Of a stretch of DNA of 64,000 bases, positions 27,439 through 35,562 are shown one piece after another. The stretch is taken from positions 124,001 through 188,000 of the forward strand of contig NZ_LNSA01000003.1 of the NCBI RefSeq assembly GCF_001468465.1, read 5' to 3'. The notes under the pieces were generated by a model. The model made no database searches and was not told the origin of the DNA. It saw nothing but the letters and a program-made list of their open reading frames with translations. Source of the stretch: Sphingopyxis sp. H115. Lineage in GTDB: Bacteria > Pseudomonadota > Alphaproteobacteria > Sphingomonadales > Sphingomonadaceae. Each line of letters starts with the position of its first letter. Within the stretch, counting starts at the first letter, position 1. The position numbers were made by a program, and so were the translations under genes.

Positions 27439-28535
27439 GGCCGGGCGCGTCCGGGAAGGAAGCTGCCGAGCATCAGCGCGATCGCATCGGGATTGAGCGT
27501 CGCGGCGGCGATGCCGGCCTTGGCGACGGCACCCGGCATGCCCCAGATCACGCAGCTTTCGGGCGCCTGCGCAAAGACGGTTCCACCGGCTTGCTTCAGC
27601 CGCGCCGCGCCGACCGCGCCGTCGCGGCCCATCCCGCTCAGGATAACGGCGACGCCGCCCTTGCCATAGACGTCGGCGACCGCATCGAGCATAGGGTCGG
27701 CGGACGGGCAGCAGCCATTGTCTACGGGGCGGTGGTCGAGTGCGATTTCGCGGCGCCGGCCGTTCGCCACGACCAGCAGATGCGCGTCGCCGGGAGCGAG
27801 GTAGATGTGACCGGGTTCGACGATCATGCCCGCCGCGGCGACATGCACCCGGCGCGCCGTCATCGTCGCGATCTGGCGCGCGTAAAATTCCATGAAGGCG
27901 TCTGGCAGGTGCTGCGTCAGCAGGATCGCCGCGGTGATACGTGGGTCGAGGTTGGCGAGGAAACTGGTGAAGGCCGGAATGCCGCCGGTCGATGCGGCGA
28001 CCGCGATGCACTCGATCGGCTGGTCGGTGTCGATCGCGAGCGCGACCGGCGCGGACGCACGGCGTTCGGCGACCGGGATGGGCGCCGGATAGTCCCGGCG
28101 ATGGCCGAGCGTCAGGATCCGATCGGTCAGCACTTCGGCGAAGCGGCCCGAAAAGCTGCCGCGGCCGGGCTTCGCCAGCGTGTCGCTGGCGCCGAGTGCG
28201 AGCGCGTCGATCGCTGCGGGCCCACCCTCGACACAGTTGGACGAGAGGATCAGCACACGGGCCTTTTCGGCACGCGCCAATATGTGCGGCAGCGCGTCGA
28301 TGCCGTTCATGCCCGGCATTTCGATGTCGAGCACGACGACATCGACGGGCTCGCGCGCCAGATAGTCAAGCGCGTCCTGCGCCGATGCGACCGACGCGCA
28401 AATCTCAAGCCCCGGGCGCTGGTCGACGATGCGTTCGAGAATGCTCCGCACGACCAGGCTGTCGTCGACAAGCATCACCCGCACCGTCCGCGCCGACGGC
28501 TCCGGGTCGGATATCAAGGGTTGCGGTCGTGCCAC
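27435..28535 (-). CDS. cheB: Chemotaxis response regulator methylesterase CheB
   Basis: Receiver-controlled enzyme that demethylates and deamidates chemoreceptors. It has 366 residues. The receiver (about 18-135) has Asp24/Asp25, phospho-acceptor Asp70 (VVLDIEMPGMNG) and Lys122. A linker leads to the esterase domain with catalytic Ser182 (AASTGG), His209 (TQHL) and Asp305 (LSGMGRDG). The start is GTG at 28535, with GAGG 7 nt upstream. It lies 20 nt after cheY and overlaps cheR. Confidence 0.96.
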   Translation of the reverse strand: MARPQPLISDPEPSARTVRVMLVDDSLVVRSILERIVDQRPGLEICASVASAQDALDYLAREPVDVVVLDIEMPGMNGIDALPHILARAEKARVLILSSNCVEGGPAAIDALALGASDTLAKPGRGSFSGRFAEVLTDRILTLGHRRDYPAPIPVAERRASAPVALAIDTDQPIECIAVAASTGGIPAFTSFLANLDPRITAAILLTQHLPDAFMEFYARQIATMTARRVHVAAAGMIVEPGHIYLAPGDAHLLVVANGRRREIALDHRPVDNGCCPSADPMLDAVADVYGKGGVAVILSGMGRDGAVGAARLKQAGGTVFAQAPESCVIWGMPGAVAKAGIAAATLNPDAIALMLGSFLPGRARP

Positions 28536-28555
28536 CTAAAAACCTCGAAAAAAAA

Positions 28556-28930
28556 TCAGGCGATGCCGACGAGCTGCAATTTTCCTTCCAGCGTTTCGCG
28601 ATCGAACGGCTTCATCACATATTCGTCGGCGCCCGCCTCGATCGCGGCGCGGATATGGTCGATGCTGTTTTCGGTGGTGCAGAAGACGACGCGCGGCCGC
28701 TCTTCATGCCCGTAATCGAGATCGTTGAACGCGCCGAGAAACTCCATCCCGCTCATCACCGGCATGTTCCAGTCGAGCAGGATGACGTCGGGGCGGTTGG
28801 CGCGGCAAAAGGTCAACGCTTCCTGACCGTCGGCAGCCTCTTCAACGGCAAAGGACATGCTTTCAAGGATATGGCGCGCGACCTTGCGAATGACTTTGCT
28901 GTCATCGACGACCAGACAAGATTTCGACAT
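28556..28930 (-). CDS. cheY: Chemotaxis response regulator CheY
   Basis: Single receiver domain of 124 residues that would carry the signal from CheA to the flagellar switch. Asp9/Asp10, phospho-acceptor Asp53 (VILLDWNMPVMSG), Thr86 (FCTTEN) and Lys108 in VMKPF are all present. The ATG at 28930 has GGAG at 9 nt; a TTG one codon earlier is less likely. It sits between cheW and cheB in the operon, which supports CheY over an unrelated receiver. Confidence 0.92.
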   Translation of the reverse strand: MSKSCLVVDDSKVIRKVARHILESMSFAVEEAADGQEALTFCRANRPDVILLDWNMPVMSGMEFLGAFNDLDYGHEERPRVVFCTTENSIDHIRAAIEAGADEYVMKPFDRETLEGKLQLVGIA

Positions 28931-29008
28931 CAAATTTAACTCCGACCCCCCGTTGTTGGGGCATGTTTACGGCGAAGGGGTATTCAGCACGTTAATAAAC
29001 GGCAGCAA

Positions 29009-29446
29009 TCACGCGGCTTTTAAGGCTGGCAGGGAAATGAAATGCGACGGGTCGACGACAAGCAGCGATGCGCCCTCATGTTCGATCATCGCATCGGCGA
29101 CGCGCGCCCAGCCGGGAAGCAGCTTGCCCGCGATGCGTGTTTCGGGCGCCTCGATGAAGCAGACATCCTCGATCTCGTCGGCGAGCAGCGCATAGCCATG
29201 TTCGGCGACGTCGACGACGATCACGCGTTGCCCAGGCGCGACCGGCACCGCGGGCAGGCCGATCACGACATGCGGGTCGATCAGCGTGAAGACGCGGCTG
29301 CGTAGCGCGAACAGGCCCGCAACATGCGGCGGCGCAGCCGGTACCTCGACCGGCGTTCCCACGGTAACCACCGAATTGATCGCACGGCTGCGCAGCGCAA
29401 CGCGCGTGTCGGCGATGCGCGCGACGAGGTAGAGGTTTTCCATCAT
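29009..29446 (-). CDS. cheW: Chemotaxis coupling protein CheW
   Basis: Adaptor linking receptors to CheA, 145 residues. The CheW fold is recognisable: LYLVARIADTRVALRSRAINSVV, then GLFALRSRVFTLIDPHVVIGLP, VIVVDVAEHGYALLADEIEDVCFI and LLVVDPSHFISLP. The ATG overlaps the cheA stop as ATGA. A 78-nt gap before cheY contains a small CCCC/GGGG hairpin, which might tune downstream expression. Confidence 0.93.
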   Translation of the reverse strand: MMENLYLVARIADTRVALRSRAINSVVTVGTPVEVPAAPPHVAGLFALRSRVFTLIDPHVVIGLPAVPVAPGQRVIVVDVAEHGYALLADEIEDVCFIEAPETRIAGKLLPGWARVADAMIEHEGASLLVVDPSHFISLPALKAA

Positions 29447-31839
29447 CGGCCCTGTCCCCCGACCTGGCGGCGCAAGGCGTCAAGCAACGCCTGCCGGTCG
29501 TAACGATAAACGGTGTCGTCGCCCGGTCCCGTCGCCGCGATCGAGTTGCGGAGGCGAATGACCGGTATGTCGTTCGTCGCTTCATCGGGCGCCTCGCCAT
29601 CTTCGGCGAGGCACAGGAGCACGTCGTGCGCTTCGTCGGCATCGTCGCCGTCCGGCGCTACACGATAGCCGGCGCTACGCAGGATCGGCGCGAGAAAATT
29701 CTGTCCCCAACCGTCATGGTCGTCGGCGATGCGGCAAAGCGGTAGCCGATCGGCGAGCGCGGCGGCGCCACCAGCATATTGTTCCATCAGCCAATAAGGA
29801 TCGATCAGTTCGACGGGTTCGCCGCCAACCAGCACGACACCCGCGATCAGCCCCGGCGCGACCGAGGGCTGGACCGCATCGGGCAGGCGCACGATGTCGA
29901 TCACTTCGGCGATCGGATAGCAAAGGACCGAGCATCCATCGTGCAGGCGCAGCAGCTTTTGTGTCCCGTCCGACGCGGGCGTTTTCGCCGCGTGGACGGC
30001 GAAGATATCCTCACCGATCTGCGCCTGGACGCGGCCGGCGCTTTCGAACAGTGCCGACGCAGGCACTTCCTCGACCCGCTCGATAACCGACAGGCGAACC
30101 CCGCGCACACGCCCGCCTGCCTCGCGGAACAGAAGCAACTGCGCCGCGTTTCGTGCCGCCAAGAGCTCGGCATCGCTTTCGGCCATGCGATCGTGGCTGC
30201 GCCCTGCCTCGCTGGCGTCGATCGCTGCGGCCGCGAGCATACCCTGCACGTCGAGCAGCAGCACGGGACGGCCGTTGTCGGGGAGCGTCGTGCCTGCATA
30301 GAGCCCGGTCGCCATGATCATCGGCGCGGCGGGCTTGATCACCAATTCTTCGTGATCGTGAATCGCCGCGACGCTCAGGGCATAGCTTTGCCCCTGCCCC
30401 GGACGCACGATGACGAGCGCGCGGTCGTCGACATCGTCGCCATGATGCCGCCCGCGGCCGAGCACAGCCTCCAGCCGGAGCAACGGATATTGCTCGCCGC
30501 GCACGGTGGCGAATTCACCGCCGCCGACGCGGTCGATGCGTACCGTGTCGCCGCTTTCGAGCAATATCTCGCGCACCGCGCCGCGCGGTATGGCGAAATA
30601 TTGCCCCGCCGCGCGCACCATCAACCCCGAAATTATCGTCAACGTCATCGGGACGCGGAGCAGGATCGTCAGCCCCCGCCCCTCTTCGTTGCGCAGTTCG
30701 ACGACGCCGCCGATTTTTTCGACATTGGCTTTCACAATGTCCATGCCGACGCCGCGACCCGATACCGACGTCACCTTGGCGGCGGTCGAAAAGCCGGGGC
30801 GGAAGATCAAATTCAGCTTTTCCTTCGGTGCCAGCGCCCGGGCTTCGTTCGCGGTCAAGACGCGCGCGGCAATCGCCTTGGCGACCAGCGTGTCGGGCGA
30901 CAGCCCACGCCCGTCGTCGCCGATCTCGATCTCGATCTGGTTCCCCGACTGGCGCGCCGAGACCGAAATGGTCGCGGTGATATCTTTGCCCGCCGCGACG
31001 CGCTCCTCGAGCGGCTCGATGCCATGATCGATCGCGTTGCGGACGATATGGATCAGCGGGTCGCGGATATTCTCCATCATCTCGCGATCGAGCTCGACCT
31101 CGCCGCCGCTCGTCTGGAACGCGATTTTCTTGCCCAGATCCTGCGCAAGGTCCCGGACGATCCGCGGCAAGGGCGCGAACAATTTGTCGATCCGCTGCAT
31201 CCGCATCTGGCTGACCGATTGGCGCATGCCGGCGATCGAATCGGACAGGCGATCGAACGAAGCGATCAGCGACGGGTCGGCACCCGATTCGCGCAGCATC
31301 CGGGCAAATTCGTTGCGCGCGAGAACAATGTCGGTCACCCCGGTCATCACGCTGTCGAGCAGGGGCAGCGGCACGCGGATCGAGCGCCAGCTTTGCAGGT
31401 CGGCGCCAAAATCATCGTCGCGGCGCAGCGGCACCCCGGCGACTGCGAACGGAGCGTTGGCCGACGCGGCCTGTTCTTCCGACAAGACGCCAATGACGTC
31501 GCGGTCATCCCCGGCCGGTTCGACCCCGTCCTGTCCCAACGCCGCGCAAAGCGCGTTGAGCCGGTCGATGATGCCAAGAACCCCACTGACCAGCGCGGCA
31601 TTCGGCGTACGATGGCCGCGGCGCACCTGGTCGAGCGCATCCTCGGCGGCGTGCGACAGCGCGGTGACGCGCGGCAGGGCAAGGAAGCCCGAACTGCCTT
31701 TGATCGTGTGGACGAACCGGAAAATCGCGTCGAGTTGGGCGCGGTCGGCGGGGTCGGCTTCCCACGCGACGATCGCCCCGCCCGCTTCGGCAAGGATTTC
31801 GGCCGTTTCGGCCAGAAAGTCGTTCAGCAGATCGTCCAT
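29443..31839 (-). CDS. cheA: Chemotaxis histidine kinase CheA with a second CheW-like domain and a degenerate receiver
   Basis: Kinase of the chemotaxis array, 798 residues from the ATG at 31839. Domain order: HPt with phospho-His44 (FVHTIKGSSGF), dimerisation region, ATPase (VRNAIDHGIE, GDDGRGLSPD, SGRGVGMDIVK), a CheW-like domain, then a second CheW-like block (about 560-690) and a C-terminal receiver-like segment (about 699-795). The last segment ends YRYDRQALLDAL as in CheA-fused receivers, but the phospho-acceptor strand reads AHDVLLCLAEDG with no Asp at the expected place. An earlier ATG (31878) or TTG (31887) start is possible, but MDDLLNDFLAE is the usual N-terminus. It follows chpT. 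Confidence 0.94.
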   Translation of the reverse strand: MDDLLNDFLAETAEILAEAGGAIVAWEADPADRAQLDAIFRFVHTIKGSSGFLALPRVTALSHAAEDALDQVRRGHRTPNAALVSGVLGIIDRLNALCAALGQDGVEPAGDDRDVIGVLSEEQAASANAPFAVAGVPLRRDDDFGADLQSWRSIRVPLPLLDSVMTGVTDIVLARNEFARMLRESGADPSLIASFDRLSDSIAGMRQSVSQMRMQRIDKLFAPLPRIVRDLAQDLGKKIAFQTSGGEVELDREMMENIRDPLIHIVRNAIDHGIEPLEERVAAGKDITATISVSARQSGNQIEIEIGDDGRGLSPDTLVAKAIAARVLTANEARALAPKEKLNLIFRPGFSTAAKVTSVSGRGVGMDIVKANVEKIGGVVELRNEEGRGLTILLRVPMTLTIISGLMVRAAGQYFAIPRGAVREILLESGDTVRIDRVGGGEFATVRGEQYPLLRLEAVLGRGRHHGDDVDDRALVIVRPGQGQSYALSVAAIHDHEELVIKPAAPMIMATGLYAGTTLPDNGRPVLLLDVQGMLAAAAIDASEAGRSHDRMAESDAELLAARNAAQLLLFREAGGRVRGVRLSVIERVEEVPASALFESAGRVQAQIGEDIFAVHAAKTPASDGTQKLLRLHDGCSVLCYPIAEVIDIVRLPDAVQPSVAPGLIAGVVLVGGEPVELIDPYWLMEQYAGGAAALADRLPLCRIADDHDGWGQNFLAPILRSAGYRVAPDGDDADEAHDVLLCLAEDGEAPDEATNDIPVIRLRNSIAATGPGDDTVYRYDRQALLDALRRQVGGQGR

Positions 31840-31886
31840 CGCCGTACCGGTGCGCCCCAAAAACTGAGGCTGCACCATGGCGGACA

Positions 31887-31905
31887 ATGGTTAAGGGAGC
31901 CTTTA
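31887..31905 (-). promoter_or_regulatory. CtrA-like box upstream of cheA
   Basis: Read on the minus strand this is TAAA-N7-TTAACCAT. It contains the CtrA half-site TTAACCAT exactly and a one-mismatch upstream half at the right 7-nt spacing (consensus TTAA-N7-TTAA). It lies between chpT and cheA, about 50 nt before the chosen cheA start. CtrA binding is an inference. Confidence 0.5.
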
Positions 31906-32559
31906 CCCGCGGCCGCGCAAGACGGCACCGACGAGCAGCGAAGTTGGCGTTTCGCGTGCGAGCATGACCGTCCCGTCATTCTGGCGCGCGACAGCCTGCA
32001 CCAGCACCGCCGGCGCGGTGCGCGAGGTCATCGCGCTCGCGCCTTCACCCTCGGCGAGGATGCGTTCGACGTCGGCGTCGAGGAAGATGCGCTCGGCCTC
32101 GACATGCAGTGCGATCTCGACAGCCCCGTCGGTGCCGGCGCCCTGCTCCTCGCAGCCGATATCGAGCCGTCCACCGCGCACCAGCGCATCGACAAGGAGC
32201 AGCGAGAGGTTAAGGATGATCTTCACTGCGGGCTTGGGTAGCGGGTCGGTACCGATCATCCAGTTCAGTTCGATCGCGCGGTCGCCGATGATGCCATGGA
32301 TTGCCGATTTGGCCTCGTCGGCGGGAACGAGTTCGCCGAACCCGCCCGCAGAACCGAACGCAAGGCGGAAGAATTTAAGTTTGTTCGCCGACGTCCGCGC
32401 GCTTTGTTCGAGCAGTTCGAAACAGCGCTGGCGCATCGCCGGGTCCTGCTCGTCGGCCAGAAGCTCGAGCCCGTTGGCGAAAGCGCCCACCGGGCTTAAC
32501 AGGTCGTGACACAGGCGCGAGGCCAACATCGAGGCGAAATCGACGCGATCGTCGGACAA
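31903..32559 (-). CDS. chpT: Histidine phosphotransferase ChpT
   Basis: Relays phosphate from CckA to CtrA and CpdR. The protein has 218 residues. The four-helix-bundle phosphotransfer domain starts with MLASRLCHDLLSPVGAFANGLELL, with phospho-His18. The C-terminal half is a degenerate ATPase-like domain (VKIILNLSLLLVDALVRGG) without nucleotide-binding motifs, as in known ChpT. The start is a TTG at 32559, 8 nt after GGGGAG; no ATG gives the full first helix. It is immediately upstream of cheA, which suggests co-regulation of cell-cycle signalling and motility. Its donor kinase gene cckA is at 13.8-16.3 kb. Confidence 0.92.
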   Translation of the reverse strand: MSDDRVDFASMLASRLCHDLLSPVGAFANGLELLADEQDPAMRQRCFELLEQSARTSANKLKFFRLAFGSAGGFGELVPADEAKSAIHGIIGDRAIELNWMIGTDPLPKPAVKIILNLSLLLVDALVRGGRLDIGCEEQGAGTDGAVEIALHVEAERIFLDADVERILAEGEGASAMTSRTAPAVLVQAVARQNDGTVMLARETPTSLLVGAVLRGRG

Positions 32560-32708
32560 TGAACAGGCTCCCCAGCGCAGCCGCCGGATATGTCCGGCGT
32601 AGGGCTGCTACTAGGGCAGGCATGGGTCGAAGGGCAAGCTGGTTCCTTTTTCATTCACCAAAGGCAGCCCGCCGGCTTGTCGCCGCCTTCGCCGGGACGG
32701 CGGTACAT

Positions 32709-32726
32709 GGAGCCGGCACCGGCTCC
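32709..32726. repeat. Perfect palindrome in the chpT-rluD divergent region
   Basis: GGAGCCGG-CA-CCGGCTCC is a perfect 8-bp inverted repeat in the 208-nt region between divergent chpT and rluD. Upstream of it is a degenerate TTCGCCGGGA fragment like half of the dispersed REP-like element. It may be an operator or a decayed repeat. Confidence 0.4.
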
Positions 32727-32767
32727 GGCCCCTTGAAAATCGGCGTCCCGGGGCCATATCCCCCCCA

Positions 32768-33724
32768 ATGTTGGGGGACGAAGAGATACTGACCGTGACG
32801 CTTGCAGACGGCGGCGTCGGCGTGCGGCTCGACCGCGCGCTGGCGGAAGCGCTGCCCAGCCTGTCGCGCGAACGGATCAAGACCCTGATCAAGGGCGGCC
32901 GCGTCGCCGATGTCGGCGGCGCGATCCTGTGGGACCCCTCGGCCAAGACAAGCGCCCCCACGACGATCGAGGTTCGCGTGCCCGTCGCGGCCCCCGCGCA
33001 TAATGTCGCGCAGGATATGGACGTTGTCGTCGCATATGAGGACGAGCATCTGATCGTCGTCGACAAGCCCGCGGGGATGGTCGTCCACCCCGCCGCAGGC
33101 AATCTCGACGGCACGATGGTCAACGCGCTGCTCCATCATTGCGCGGGGCAATTGTCGGGCATCGGCGGCGTTGCGCGCCCCGGGATCGTTCATCGGATCG
33201 ACAAGGACACCAGCGGGCTGATTGTCGCCGCGAAGCATGACAAGGCGCACGAAGGCCTGGCGAAGCAATTTGCCGCGCACAGCATCGACCGCCGTTACCT
33301 CGCGATCGCGACGGGCCGCCCGATGCCCGCCGCCGGCACGGTCGACGCCGCACTGGGCCGGTCGAGCACGAACCGCAAGAAGATGGCGGTCGTCGCCGAA
33401 GGGCGCGGCAAGCGCGCAATCACCCATTACCGGACGGTCGAACCGCTCAAGGGCGCGACCTTGGTCGAATGCCGGCTCGAAACGGGACGCACGCACCAGG
33501 TTCGCGTCCATATGGCGCATATCGGCCATCCGCTCGTCGGCGACCCCGTCTATGGCCGCCAACGTAGACCTTTGTCTGATATACTTAAGACCCGGAATTT
33601 CGTAAGGCAGGCGTTGCACGCAGCCCATTTGGGTTTTATTCATCCGGTGACCGGTAACGAAATCGCGCTCGACAGCGAACTCCCAGCCGACATGCGGGAA
33701 CTGATCGATGAATTGCGCGTTTAG
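32768..33724 (+). CDS. rluD: Ribosomal large-subunit pseudouridine synthase, RluD-like
   Basis: RluA-family pseudouridine synthase of 318 residues. An S4 RNA-binding domain (about 10-70: VRLDRALAEALPSLSRERIKTLIKGGRV) precedes the catalytic domain with VVDKPAGMVVHP and catalytic Asp145 in HRIDKDTSGL. The RTHQVRVHMAHIGHPLVGDPVYG stretch is typical of RluD. The ATG at 32768 is enclosed by a CCCCCAA-TG-TTGGGGG palindrome and has no clear ribosome-binding site. A GTG at 32795 with GAAGAGA upstream is a credible alternative start. Targets are probably helix 69 uridines of 23S rRNA. Confidence 0.9.
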   Translation: MLGDEEILTVTLADGGVGVRLDRALAEALPSLSRERIKTLIKGGRVADVGGAILWDPSAKTSAPTTIEVRVPVAAPAHNVAQDMDVVVAYEDEHLIVVDKPAGMVVHPAAGNLDGTMVNALLHHCAGQLSGIGGVARPGIVHRIDKDTSGLIVAAKHDKAHEGLAKQFAAHSIDRRYLAIATGRPMPAAGTVDAALGRSSTNRKKMAVVAEGRGKRAITHYRTVEPLKGATLVECRLETGRTHQVRVHMAHIGHPLVGDPVYGRQRRPLSDILKTRNFVRQALHAAHLGFIHPVTGNEIALDSELPADMRELIDELRV

Positions 33725-33744
33725 GTTTCGAATGAAAATCTATT

Positions 33745-33773
33745 TTGACCGCTGGAGCCAACCGCGGCATATT
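33745..33773 (+). promoter_or_regulatory. Candidate sigma-70-type promoter of rpoH
   Basis: TTGACC (33745-33750), a 17-nt spacer and CATATT (33768-33773) lie 32 nt upstream of the rpoH ATG. Both hexamers are close to the housekeeping consensus. The site is in the AT-richer 80-nt gap after rluD. Confidence 0.6.
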
Positions 33774-33804
33774 TCTCCTCTGAAAATAAGGGAAAACCTC
33801 AACA

Positions 33805-34707
33805 ATGGCTAATAAAAGCAATGTTCCGGCAACGGTGCCCGCGCTCGGCGGTGAGGCGAGCCTGAACCGCTACCTGGCCGAAATCCGTAAATTCCCCCTT
33901 CTGACCCCCGAGCAGGAATATATGCTCGCCAAGCGGTTTCAGGAGCATGGCGACAATGAAGCTGCGGCGCAGCTCGTCACGTCGCATCTCCGCCTCGTCG
34001 CCAAGATCGCGATGGGCTACCGCGGCTATGGCCTACCCGTCAGCGAGCTGATCAGCGAAGGCAATATCGGCCTGATGCAGGGTGTGAAGAAGTTCGACCC
34101 CGAACGCGGCTTCCGCCTCGCGACCTATGCGATGTGGTGGATCCGCGCATCGATCCAGGAATTCATCCTGCGCTCGTGGAGCCTCGTGAAAATGGGGACG
34201 ACTGCGGCCCAGAAAAAGCTGTTCTTCAACCTTCGCCGGATGAAGAACAGCCTCGACGCGTTCGAGGACGGCGATCTCAGCCCCGAACATCTCTCCAAGA
34301 TCGCGACCGACCTTGGCGTGACCGAGGAAGAGGTAACAAGCATGAACCGCCGCATGGCGATGGGCGGCGACACGTCGCTGAACGTACCGATGGGCGAGGA
34401 TGGCGACAGCCAGTGGCAGGACCTGCTGGGCGACGAAGGCCCGCTGCAGGACGAACGCGTGGCCGAGGCCGAGGAACGCGACGTCCGCCACGCGCTGCTG
34501 AGCGAGGCGCTCGAAACGCTCAACGAACGCGAGCGCCACATTCTGACCGAGCGCCGCCTGACCGACGATCCCAAGACGCTCGAGGATTTGAGCCAGGTTT
34601 ACGACGTCAGCCGCGAACGCGTCCGCCAGATCGAGGTGCGCGCGTTCGAAAAGCTACAAAAGGCGATGCTCAAGCTTGCCGGCGACCGGCGGCTCGTCGG
34701 CGCCTGA
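33805..34707 (+). CDS. rpoH: Heat-shock sigma factor RpoH (sigma-32)
   Basis: Alternative sigma factor for heat-shock genes, 300 residues. Region 1.2/2 is seen in SLNRYLAEIRKFPLLTPEQEYMLAKR, LRLVAKIAMGYRGYGLPVSELISEGNIGLMQ and RLATYAMWWIRASIQEFILRSWSLVKMGTTAAQKKLFFNLR; the latter includes the RpoH box between regions 2 and 3 that contacts polymerase and chaperone control. Region 4 has TLEDLSQVYDVSRERVRQIEVRAFEKLQ. The housekeeping sigma is much longer, so confusion is unlikely. A hairpin follows the stop by about 50 nt. Confidence 0.97.
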   Translation: MANKSNVPATVPALGGEASLNRYLAEIRKFPLLTPEQEYMLAKRFQEHGDNEAAAQLVTSHLRLVAKIAMGYRGYGLPVSELISEGNIGLMQGVKKFDPERGFRLATYAMWWIRASIQEFILRSWSLVKMGTTAAQKKLFFNLRRMKNSLDAFEDGDLSPEHLSKIATDLGVTEEEVTSMNRRMAMGGDTSLNVPMGEDGDSQWQDLLGDEGPLQDERVAEAEERDVRHALLSEALETLNERERHILTERRLTDDPKTLEDLSQVYDVSRERVRQIEVRAFEKLQKAMLKLAGDRRLVGA

Positions 34708-34758
34708 CCTGCCGGCGAAAGCCCGCGATTTGACTTGCGGACGCAAAAGGACCAGCCT

Positions 34759-34786
34759 CCCCCTTCGGTTCGACCGAAGGGGGTTT
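34759..34786 (+). terminator. Hairpin after rpoH that also covers the next gene's ribosome-binding site
   Basis: Perfect 11-bp inverted repeat CCCCCTTCGGT (34759-34769) / ACCGAAGGGGG (34773-34783) with loop TCG and a short TTT after it. It looks like a weak intrinsic terminator for rpoH. The 3' arm contains AAGGGGG, the only Shine-Dalgarno for the ATG at 34789, so folding would block translation of the downstream gene. Confidence 0.65.
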
Positions 34787-34788
34787 GC

Positions 34789-35403
34789 ATGTGGAAGTGG
34801 ATTCGGATTCCCAAGGGAATCGCGCTGCTGGCATTCCTGCTGCCATGGATGACCGTCAGCTGTTCCAATCAGAAACTTGTCGAGGCGAGCGGCTTCGGAC
34901 TCGCCTTTGGGCGCGTTGCCGCGATGGGACAGGCAGCCGAAGCCGGTGACGGCGCCTCGCTCAATCTCTGGCTGATCCTTGCGATCATCGCGATCATAGG
35001 CGGACTTGCGCTCCTCTTCCTGCGGGGGCGCGAGGCCGCGAAGCTGGTCTTGGGGACGTCAGCCGTCGCTCTGGCGCTGATACTGATAGGCACCTGGCGC
35101 TACAGTAAGGATGCGATCCTTGCCGAGGCCGCGAACAACAGATCGAACGGGGATATCGATCGCGCGGCGCTCGCGATGATCGAGGTGAATTGGGAAATCG
35201 GATATTGGCTCGCGCTGTTGTCGCTGATCGCTGCCGCCGCGCTGGCCTGGCTGGTGATGAGCGGCAGGGAGGCCGACGCCGAGGCAAAGATGCGTTCGCT
35301 GGCCACCGATGCAAGCGACGCGGCGAAAGCCGCCGCCGCCAAGACGAATGAAGCGATCGACGCGGCAAAGAACCGGAAGGACGACGAGCAGCCGAAAGGC
35401 TGA
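34789..35403 (+). CDS. Membrane protein of unknown function
   Basis: I do not recognise a family. The protein has 204 residues. A first hydrophobic segment (about 8-25, GIALLAFLLPWMTVSC) contains a possible lipobox-like cysteine but is followed by three further membrane helices (about 58-80, 85-102 and 138-160). The C-terminal tail is rich in Ala, Lys and Glu (DASDAAKAAAAKTNEAIDAAKNRK), a likely amphipathic helix on the cytoplasmic side. The ATG at 34789 directly follows the rpoH hairpin. Translation may therefore respond to that structure. No neighbours hint at function. Confidence 0.75.
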   Translation: MWKWIRIPKGIALLAFLLPWMTVSCSNQKLVEASGFGLAFGRVAAMGQAAEAGDGASLNLWLILAIIAIIGGLALLFLRGREAAKLVLGTSAVALALILIGTWRYSKDAILAEAANNRSNGDIDRAALAMIEVNWEIGYWLALLSLIAAAALAWLVMSGREADAEAKMRSLATDASDAAKAAAAKTNEAIDAAKNRKDDEQPKG

Positions 35404-35437
35404 GACGGGCTTCGACCTAAGGCAGCCGCTGGAGATG

Positions 35438-35523
35438 TGCACCCGGCGAAAGCCGGGGCCTAGAATTCCTAGAGCAACCTTGCGTTTCGCCGCACTGATC
35501 CCCGGCCTTTGCCGGGGATCACG
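35438..35523. repeat. REP-like inverted pair, copy 2
   Basis: Outer arms CCCGGCGAAAGCCGGGG and CCCCGGCCTTTGCCGGGG flank an inner sequence CTAGAATTCCTAGAGCAACC then TTGCGTTT. The element fills the gap between the convergent membrane-protein and recF genes. The inner sequence is shared with copy 4 at 50.6 kb. Confidence 0.8.
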
Positions 35524-35562
35524 CGATGGCTGCCCACCACCCCATAACCGACATCCACGGCT

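Noticed and set aside
29779..32241. 820-codon plus-strand open frame opposite cheA and chpT
   Set aside because: Shadow of cheA; no recognisable motif and no ribosome-binding site.
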